A DNA stretch of 64,000 nt, taken from the NCBI GenBank assembly GCA_030295235.1, contig AP026162.1, forward strand, positions 1,674,001 to 1,738,000, read 5' to 3'. Under the pieces are notes generated by a model. The model did not search any database. It was given only the letters and a program-made list of their open reading frames with translations, and had not been told where the DNA came from. The first letter of the stretch is position 1, and each line of letters starts with the position of its first letter. Position numbers and translations under genes: made by a program. Positions 56,084-64,000 of the stretch are shown here, one piece after another. Origin of the DNA: Fistulifera solaris. Taxonomy: Eukaryota > Bacillariophyta > Bacillariophyceae > Naviculales > Stauroneidaceae.

Positions 56084-58269
56084 TTACAATCGAACTTCCT
56101 TACGTCCATGGTCGTCGCTTGTACCTTTCATCTGCCAAAACGGATCAAAAAAGCCCTCAACTCCTACCCGAAAATCCATCGATACTCTTGTAAAGGGAGT
56201 AGCATTTGAATTCACAAAATGTTTACATGATGAGCCATGGAAGGATATGATCTGGCCCGGTAGAGCAGCAACGGGATGAAAATCTTCTGCCCCGGGTTGG
56301 GTCTCACAATATAAATCGACATTTGTAAAATTCCTGTCCGTGACAGGAAGCCAAAAATTAAGCTCACCATTCTGATGACCATACTGCGCATCATCGTGTG
56401 CCTTGACTTGCGTCCAAGCAGGCCCAGGTTGAAGTCGTAATGTAGGAGGCCGTTGGTAGTAAAAAGTGACGTCCTGCTTGTCTTCCACAACACCAGAGGA
56501 TACCAGGCGTCTCTTCAGATAGGGCAATACAACCTCCAGAAGCAGTTTATCGAAGAGATCCAGAAACTCATTATCTTCCGCAATAAAATCTGAGAGATAT
56601 TTTTGGGCACTTTCACACTGTCCTCCATTGACCTCGCGCCATGTCGATGGTACAGCTACAACGAAATCTTCTAAACGACGTTCTACAATTTCCGTCGAAC
56701 GAAATTCTCCTACAGTGTTTGAGTCGCATCTTGAAAGCAAGCGAATCAGCGCTCCCTTGAAATCATACTTTTCCATGTCGTAATCAAGCACATCTTCTTT
56801 TCGGACGTCATCCGGAAGCCAGGTGGTACCAGTTTCCTTCCCGTCGCTGTTTTTAGGATTCGGATCGTGTGTTCGCTTGAATGGCGCAAACTTCACGCGG
56901 TGCGCGGATGATCGAAGCGTGGGTATACCGGATTTGTAAACGAACGCCGATAATCCCTCTTCGTCTTGTGGCTTGTTTTTCGCGTACGGGTCTACATCTA
57001 CGGATGGTGCTTCTATTCTTAACACCGCCTTGAAATTGTTGGGCACACAATAAATGACGCCGTTGTTGGCCACCACTCCTCCTTCCCACTTAGCTAGACC
57101 TTGCACAGGACACGGCAATGGCCACGTCGTTACATTTTCGGACCTGCAATCAATCTGAAGAACACTTTCGGCTCCCAGCGGGATCGCGAACACCATGCGC
57201 TTATGCTTGAGTGTCAATCCATTTTGCCACTTGTTTTGACAGATGCGCTCCATCTGTTCATCAAAAATATTAGGGCCGATATTCCGAACAGTCCGCGTTG
57301 CCGTGTCGACTTGAAGTACATATTCGCTCCCGCTGGGGAAGCAGTAGACTTTGCCATCCGTGCCCGTCATGGCACCCAGATACTTGTACTTTCCATCCGT
57401 TCGATGGCGACCGGTTTGAATCGCATCATTCGATACTTCCGTTAATATCGGCTCCGGATCGGCTGGTTCAACAAAGAGAACTGAGTCAGCATTCGCTGGA
57501 ACTGATACGATAGTCCCATCCGGTGCGGCCGACGCTCCGTGCCATTTGTGACCTCCATTGCCATAATCTCCGTGCAATGTTATTTTATCAGGTGCCATGA
57601 TCCGTAAAACATGAGGAGAATTGTGAGGTATACCATAAATGGCTCCATCTTGTTTCCCAACCACCCCGCCGTACCATTTATAGCGCCCCGGCAGCGGTGG
57701 ACCGATCAAAGTCGTAGCATCCGTCTTGGGATCGATTTTCAGAACGTGCAACGCTGATTGAGGAATACAGTAAATACACCCATCCAGGGGAGATATAGTT
57801 CCGCCATGATATTTCCATTCTTGTTGACGCTGAGCGGCCGCTAGTTCTACATCATCGGCATAGAACTGTTCGTACGGAATATCAAGTTTTCGCACTTGTC
57901 CTGTTGGTACGTGTATCTTCAAAACCCCATCCGCATGACACGGCAAACCGTAAATAACTTCGCCGCACCGAATTCCTCGTAACCATTTGAATTTTCCCGG
58001 CATCTTCGGACCCATCAGTGTCACTCGATCCGTCTTGGTATCAATGACCAAGACTTGCGGCGCATGTCCCGGAATACAATAAATCTTTTCATCACAACCA
58101 ACTTCCGCGCCAAGATACAATGACTGCCCCGACAATTCTTTTCACACCACAAATACGTGAGACGCGGTCCTCCTTGCGCACGATAATCGACATTGTCCTT
58201 TGAAATTGTTTGCGGTGTTTGGGGTTGAGGATACGTCCATCCCTCGGGTTGCGCGACACCCAGAGTCAT
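56084..58269 (-). CDS. Beta-propeller repeat protein fused to a 2OG-Fe(II) oxygenase-like domain
   Basis: The N-terminal ~400 residues hold about eight repeats of ~50 residues with the core Y-x-I/V-P...VL-x-I: IYCIPGHAPQVLVIDTKTD, IYGLPCHADGVLKI, IYCIPQSALHVLKIDPKTD, IYGIPHNSPHVLRI, VYCFPSGSEYVLQVDT, VFAIPLGAESVLQID and IYCVPNNFKAVLRIE. The C-terminal ~260 residues look like a phytanoyl-CoA/StrG-type 2OG oxygenase: STWREVNGGQCESAQKYL, YGHQNGELNFWLPVTD, GQIISFHGSSCKHFVNSN and TRVSMDFRVG, with candidate iron His and 2OG Arg. A hydrophobic leader (FRFILLLVASPIFSAALAV) precedes 58269. The T4 run 58139-58142 is one base short. The true start is unresolved; 58269 is the first in-frame ATG but lies after the leader. 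Confidence 0.68.
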
Positions 58270-59323
58270 GGAAACAGCCAGCGCCGCGGAAAAGATCGGC
58301 GACGCGACCAGCAGTAAGATGAAGCGAAAAAGTGACAGCGTAAAAGCTTCGTTGTAATTAGTATTGACCTTGAATATCGTTGAATATGTTGGAAATGAAG
58401 ATGGCTGGAAGATCGTCCGTCGTCGGAGACACGAAGGACGAAACGTGCACACGGGTGACGGACGGAATTCAGAAAGAATTCCGCATCGGCCATCAACATC
58501 AAAAAAGGATGACCCGCTTCGACCACGAAATCGACAAAGCGTAAGAGCAACGCAACGATGGACTTCAGTAAAGCAATTAGCAGCCACAAGAATACGAACA
58601 CGTCAGCCTCGCCCACGTCCTGGTGCGAGCAGGAGCTCAACGAGGGCGGGCTGAAGCGCTTCATTCTTTTGGCAGCGAATCTAAAGTAAAAACGAAAGTT
58701 ATCTTTACTCGGTTTTTGAACGGTATCTATTGTTGTCCTGATTGGACGCGATTACCGTTGCGGAAATCGGGGTTTCAACAGAATATTGTTTTGCTCTTTC
58801 ACGCGTTTTCTCGGTTTTCTTTTTTGTTGCGTGCGGTGATGGTGGTTGGATATTTCATCAAAACGTACGGAGGACGGACAACTTTGCTAGATCCGAGTAC
58901 CTCTACGACCTGAATGACCCCTTAAAGCAACAATGTAACTCATACTATCGACAAAGACACTCGTGTTTTGAGTAGTCGAGAAGGCCGATGCGACAACAAA
59001 GAAAACAATCGTGAAACGACGCAGCTACATCTGCTTTCCATGTAGTTAGACTAGTTACTTTACCTGATCGCTTTCTTCCGACGCATCGTAAATCGTAACT
59101 CTATTTTTCCGTTAGAGAGACAACACACACGGCGACTTAGCAGTTCCACCAATAGTTTCAATATTTTGTGTTGAATTAACGCCTGTCGATTTAGGAGATT
59201 ATTCTTTACTAACGTTAGTCAGAAGTACCCCAACAGTCTGACGCATGATTCTTGATCAAGCGAGACGGCGAACATCGGCGCCTTCTTGTCAAGAATAAGA
59301 CGTTGCTATCGATTCTTTAAAGC
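58270..59323. other. 5' region of the propeller-oxygenase gene and intergenic sequence
   Basis: 58270-58590 is open in the propeller frame and encodes a hydrophobic leader but has no ATG; an upstream exon or another indel is needed (an ATG at 58664 lies in a different frame). From about 58700 to 59323 no gene is seen. Confidence 0.4.
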
Positions 59324-60065
59324 TCACAGCCGATTTTCTTCCGTGTACAACGGATGGGTCTTGTAGTCAACACCCTCCGCTTCCCAGCCTTCGGCACGTA
59401 ATGCATTCGCAATAAAGTTAAGACGCTTTCCATTGACTCCAAAATCCAAATAGCCAATACGACTGCTGGATCGCACTTGTACCGAGCGTTCGGGAGTGCC
59501 CGGAATGACGGCGAATTCAACATCGTCAATGTATCCATTCTTCAAAGCTTCGTATTGAACATATATGTAGCCTTTCTTTGCATCGACCGTCCTGATTTCA
59601 AATCCACCTCCATCGACCCCGTTCTGACCCGGCGTGTACTTCTTCAAGACTTGTTCGAGTTGCAGAAAGGCTGCCTCTTGATCCTTGTCTTTCGGCCAAA
59701 TGAAAGCAGGTACTGAGTGATCCGGATCGTCGGGAATAGTGGAAGAGAAGCAGTTTGGCGCCGGTCCGCATCCTTTCAATCCAACATACTCTTCTTGATC
59801 GAGACTTTGTCGAATGGCCACGCCGAGATCTTTTCGGTTGGGGGCCTCTTCGTTTCGGCCGATCATCGTACTTGTTGGAGATTTTGTTTTCAAATGCGTT
59901 GGCGGGCTGCGCAGTCGATACAAGTCCTCCCGAGATCCACAGCAGCGCCTGTCGCCGCGGCAAAGTTGATTTTGGGTCGGGTATCGGATCGGAAGGCGGC
60001 ATCGACCAACTGACGCACTGAACGACGAGCAAGAACAGCAAAGAAATCTGTAAAGCAGCCTTCAT
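59324..60065 (-). CDS. DUF1499 protein with plastid and twin-arginine thylakoid-lumen leader
   Basis: ATG at 60065. Three-part leader: signal peptide [20 protein letters not shown], a Pro/Asp-rich linker, then [20 protein letters not shown] ending in the AxA-type site NAF. This is the layout of a diatom protein imported through the secondary plastid membranes and then by the Tat route into the thylakoid lumen. The body matches DUF1499: [62 protein letters not shown] and [17 protein letters not shown]. Molecular function of DUF1499 is unknown. The T4 run 59882-59885 (plus strand) seems one base too long; removing it joins leader and body just after ENK. About 246 residues. Confidence 0.78.
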
Positions 60066-60555
60066 AATGGTAAAGATCTCTTTTCCTCTAGTTAATGATT
60101 ACAGATGACTTGAAGAGCTCTTATTATCCTCTCATTTCATCGCATTAATCAGCAGTTGTTTTGTTTCGTCATCAAAGAAGAATGCGTGGCGACGAAGCAG
60201 CAGGATCGAAGATCGAAGCAGGATTGTGTTTGGGAGTAAAAAAAAATCCATACCTGGTACCTCTAGCTAGCGAAACGTACATATACGTATATTAGGTATA
60301 TTAGTATATAATGTCGTATATATACAAAGTACACATACCCCGTAGTATAGTACGGTACCGAATTATACGAGCAACGAGCAACTAAGTTACCTGCGAAACA
60401 AACACCAGCACTTTGACTTTAAAATAAGTAGGTCCAATATCTATTAGTTGTTACACGCTTATTGAATTTGTTCCGTGTGCATGATGAAGAAAGGAGGCCA
60501 GCGGGGATATTACACATTGCTGAAAACCCCGGTATTGTCGATTGAAAATATCTAA
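60066..60555. other. Intergenic region with AT microsatellite
   Basis: About 490 bp, no gene. A (TA)-rich patch near 60276-60325 mixes TATACGTATATTAGG with TATATAC. Confidence 0.45.
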
Positions 60556-61962
60556 TCAGTTACAATATCTACACCTTAGCGATCTTTGCCAAAAGAAGCC
60601 GCTATCGCTCAGTATTCGCGATGATTCCATATTGTTGTTGCTGGACAACTTGGGTACGAAGCGCACGGTCCCTGGTATGCTACCTTCTTTCAAAATTTCG
60701 TTCCATCCCTGTTCCTCACAACCATTCACTCCGGACCAATCAAAGGAAAGTTCGATAACCGATGCTTGGGAAGGATACGTATCAAGAAGCCATTTCACCA
60801 CTCCTTCATTCTGATCCTCAGAAAGTGAACACGTTGAATACACCAAATGCCCCCTTTCTTCAACAACCGAAAACCGTTCGACAATAGAGACCGCTGCAAG
60901 TCAACAAGTCTACGGAGTTCTTCTTCATCTGTCAACACAGGAATAGAAAGTGACTCGGATGTCTCTGGTTTTGTCGTACCGACAAAAACACCGGCTTGCT
61001 TTGCCAGTTGTCTCCGAACGTGCTTGAGCGAACCGTCGGTGCTACATTCAACGTCGACAAGGACACGGTCAAAAAGCTTAACTGGAACATGACTCAGCGA
61101 ACTCTCTCCGGCTTGACTCGCTTGACGATCCACGTCGACTAGTTCCTTAAGTCGCTTTCGTTCTCGTCCTTTCGCACTCCTGTTTCGACGCTTTCGTCCT
61201 TCATCATGAAGGCGTTGTTCCATGCACACAGACGAATCAAATATCAAGTTGGTTGGTTCGGACCCAAACATAGTGCCATCATTGTTGTATAGTCGAATCC
61301 GTATGCTCTTTCCTTCTTTGCTGCCAATATAGGGAACGACTTGATGCTTCTCGATAATTTTCCGGCATGTCGACAAACGAGATTCTGAACAGTCAACACC
61401 AATCACCGTAGCTTCCTCGGAATTATCCGAAAGAACATTTTTCCGTAAGTAGTCTGAAATGGCACATAGTTTTAAACCAGGGGCACAGCACAAGTCAAGG
61501 ATCCTCAAAGGTACCTGGGGTGAATCGTTGCCCTTAATACGATCGCAGTGCGTAGACAATAATGCGGCAACGGCTGCTCCGGAGCTGACCTCCTGTCCAT
61601 ATATTCTCCCTTCTTTGTAACAAGATGATTGTGACAGTCGAAAATCCCCCGGTAGTGAATAGAAACCAAAACTCTTGTGCAACCACGAAATCGGATGGGG
61701 ATATTTGGAGTCTGGTGGCAGTTCCGTCTATCGAGAAGGAAAGAGTGAATGTGAGAAGCTCTTGCAGCTTCATCGTATAGGTTATCAAATGACTCACCTG
61801 GAGAAGTTTGAGCGTCTCGTCACCATCAAAGGCAGGATTCAGTCGGATATGCCGGTCGGCAAGGACGAGTTTCTCCTTTAACAGATCGTTTACATCAATG
61901 CCAAATTGTGCATAGTAAGCTCTTAGCTTTGCCGCGTGATCCGCCGTTTGTGGCTCGGACAT
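60556..61962 (-). CDS. NOL1/NOP2/Sun-type RNA cytosine-5 methyltransferase
   Basis: SAM-dependent RNA m5C methyltransferase of the NSUN class. Exon 1 61962-61798 (MSEPQTADHAAKLRAYYA), intron 61728-61797 (70 nt, GTGAGT...GATAG), exon 2 from 61727. Motifs: ILDLCCAPGLKLCAISDYL (motif I; usual form DLCAAPGGKT), ATVIGVDCSESRL, FDRVLVDVECSTDGSLKH (motif IV; Cys kept but usual Pro-Cys is Glu-Cys) and YSTCSLSEDQNEGVVKW (motif VI with the catalytic Cys). The C5 run 60850-60854 (plus strand) is one base short; adding it joins RLLKKGG to HLVYSTCSL. About 445 residues. Substrate RNA unknown; the insertion with RKRRNRSAKGRERKRLK could bind RNA. Confidence 0.85.
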
Positions 61963-62386
61963 GGAATAAACCAGAGGAACGAATGTATTAGATGCTCGTA
62001 AATAAAGAAAGACTATATTCGGTTGTTTATAATTCCCTTAGGGTGCAATGGAGTTATTACCGGAGTATTATTTTTTGTTCATTTTGCGTTTTGTCGTCTC
62101 CCCTCAGACTTTTTGTCGTTCCGTGATTCACTTGCACATAGTAACGTTTTGCTACGACATCACGTAGAATCTTACGTCTTTTGCTACTGAAAGAAAGGCT
62201 TGGTCCCGGACCTCGTTCTCGCAGTTCTGCGAAGCATTTCGACGTCAACCAAGATGCTCATTTCGCATGCACACGCCACTTCCTTGCGTGAACTGTTTGA
62301 TCTCTTCATTTTGATCAAAACGCTCATCTTTCTATTCATATTTCTGTTTTGAGTTGCTTCTTTTGCCACGTGAAGAAGACGACACC
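61963..62386. other. Left flank of the copia-type element
   Basis: No gene. A 5' LTR or leader of the element at 62387 would be expected here but I could not fix LTR ends, since the right LTR lies outside the window. Confidence 0.35.
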
Positions 62387-64000
62387 ATGGCTCGACCGAA
62401 CGAAAAGAATCGCAAAACGAAAAAGGTCAGTTCCTCGCAAAACTCCGAGCCGAGTGCAACAAGAGTTGGATGAAAGTGCAGCCGACGGTGGGAATCCTAC
62501 AGAGGAAGAGTTAACAGCGGCAAAGACTAAGGTGAAGGAGAGCTTCCTGGCGGTCTTGTTTCTTGTCAATAGCGACCAGCACAGATTTGGCGAGCTGTTA
62601 CTTAAACGTTGAGAATGACTTCACGCTCGGGACTCAAAAGTATCCGCAGACACTCAGTGCCGCGTACGACTGTTTGATGAACTACAGGGCGGTTCCGGTT
62701 GAGCGCCAAAGAGACGATGGTGGCGGCCTGGCATTCTTCAATAACGGACAAGAAGGCCGGCGGGAGGTCGAGCAGGGCAGCGGACAAGGCGGCCGGGAAA
62801 GCAATGGAGGGCGAGGACGAGGCCGCGGGCGTGGCGGCGGACGCGGAGACGGAAACGCAAACAACTCATCGGGCGCCAAAGTATCGGACAATGGAGATGA
62901 GGAGATAGACCACTCACAATATCTCTTAGACCAAGCCGGTAATAATAACGATGAAGTTGCTGCGTACACTATGGACTACGTAGACCGATTAGAGACTTGC
63001 TTACAAGTGTTAGGACACAATGGTGTGCAGGCCGACACTCTTCTCCTAGATAGTTGCTCAACAGTGTGCCTCATATCAAACGGAAAACTGCTACATGGTA
63101 TTCACGACGTGGATCGGCCAATGCGTGTGCGGTGCAATGCCGGAGTCCGGGCAACGAGCAAAATGGGATACTTGGGCTCGTTTCCCGAACCGGTGTGGTA
63201 TGATCCCGGAGGAATAGCAAATATCCTGTCTCTTTTTGTCGTGCAGAAATACTATCCCGTTACCTTTGACAGCTCGGGAGGACAACAGTTTTAAAGTTCA
63301 CCTGGCTAACGAGACTCTCTGCTTCCGACCAACTGCTAAAGGGCTATATGCCATGGACGGAAATGCAAGTGAAAAATGTGAATGGGCTATGGTTACAACT
63401 GTACAGCAAAAGATGTCCGGGTACTCAGCACGAGCTGCATAATGCTGCCGTGCCGCAAGAACCGTACAAAATATTATGATGTACCCCAGCGACCGTCAGT
63501 TCGAAGAAATCGTTGATCACAACCTGATTAAAAACTTGGACGTGACTCGGTCTGATATTCAGGCGGCTAGTGATATCTTTGGTCCCAACCTAGGCTCGTT
63601 GTAATGCGGAAGACTGTCGTAAAGCGTCGCCCCGAGTGCAAAGCATGGCCAACGGTATTCCCGCAGACATTCAAGAAAGGTGCAAAAACATCGTTCTCGG
63701 AATTGACATACTGTTCGTGAACAAAATTCCGTTCTTCATCACCACGTCCCGTGACCTGCACTTTGGAACCGTGGAAGACCTCAACAACCGACAAATCCCC
63801 ACCGTCTCCGAGGCTCTTGGGGCGTGTTGTTAAGCTATACAAGCGTCGTGGACTAAAAGTGGTCGCCATCACGGCGGATCGCGAATTTGCTCCGCTTGAA
63901 GTTGACTTCCCAGGCGTGACATTCAACTTTGCCTCCGCTGATGAGCACGTGCCTGAAATCGAACGCTACATCCGAACCGTTAAGGACCGAGTGCGCAGCC
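62387..64000 (+). mobile_element. Ty1/copia (diatom CoDi-like) LTR retroelement, gag to integrase, cut by the window edge
   Basis: Starts at ATG 62387 (MARPNEKNRKTK) in a good context. Gag part: FLAVLFLVNSDQHRFGELL, ENDFTLGTQKYPQTLSAAYD and an Arg/Gly-rich tail (GGRGRGRGRGGGRGDG). Protease-like LLLDSCSTVCLISN. Integrase: IPADIQERCKNIVLGIDILF (first Asp), VVAITADREFAPLE (second Asp region), DEHVPEIERYIRTVKDRV (Glu). This wording is typical of diatom copia elements. Several one-base shifts break the frame: near 62410-62418, near 62602, after 63280, and G4 at 63819-63822. These could be decay or the same sequencing problem as in nearby genes. Reverse transcriptase and RNase H lie beyond 64000. 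Confidence 0.85.

Noticed and set aside
1-64000. CRISPR arrays, rRNA genes or bacterial-type operons
   Set aside because: None was seen; repeats are tandem or inverted without regular spacers, and gene structure is eukaryotic.

Overview
The window looks like nuclear DNA of a pennate diatom, most likely Phaeodactylum tricornutum or a close relative. This is an inference from gene content and structure, since no database search was possible. The signs are short spliceosomal introns (mostly 60-76 nt, GT-AG), short intergenic gaps on both strands, secreted or plastid-type N-termini with an aromatic residue after the signal cleavage region, a lumen-type twin-arginine leader, and a diatom-type Ty1/copia retroelement at the right edge.

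Layout. 1-2189: 5' part of a GBF1/GNOM-type Arf-GEF (-), running off the left edge. 2538-3463: a 427-bp higher-order tandem repeat. 3775-15775: cohesin SMC1 (+), eIF4E2/4EHP-like cap-binding protein (-), CWF19L1-type RRM protein (-), NOL11-like ribosome-biogenesis factor (+), intron-bearing tRNA-Lys(CTT) (+) and a possible TRAPPC13-like protein (+). 16393-23087: disordered protein with a PH-like end (+), SMPD4-like protein (-), secreted or plastid PDZ-like protein (+). 23088-27470: repeat-rich stretch with gene fragments, a fold-back element, a truncated coiled-coil gene and a CACGTG minisatellite. 27548-46989: POT peptide transporter, a Roc-COR/trypsin-like fusion, CDK-like kinase, ALG9, palindrome-rich repeat, TBC RabGAP, MFS carrier, POMP/UMP1, kynurenine-type aminotransferase and cathepsin. 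48720-61962: TMEM151-like membrane protein, a phosphoglucose-isomerase-like pseudoenzyme, the inverted second copy of the 23-24 kb segment, a beta-propeller/2OG-oxygenase fusion, a lumen-type DUF1499 protein and an NSUN-like RNA methyltransferase. 62387-64000: copia-type retroelement, cut by the edge.

Most genes are unrelated housekeeping genes; no operon-like pathway cluster is visible. The most unusual items are the Roc-COR GTPase fused to a trypsin-like protease with a complete triad, the degenerate glucose-6-phosphate isomerase, the propeller-dioxygenase fusion, and a 1.6-kb inverted duplication 31 kb apart that carries a chimeric GPN-GTPase fragment and a 0.5-kb fold-back element.

A caution runs through the whole window. 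About twenty reading frames are broken by single-base indels, mostly one base too few in short A/T runs, while the protein continues with family-typical sequence in the next frame. This looks like an unpolished long-read assembly rather than real pseudogenes. The broken genes are therefore annotated as whole genes, with the suspect positions given.
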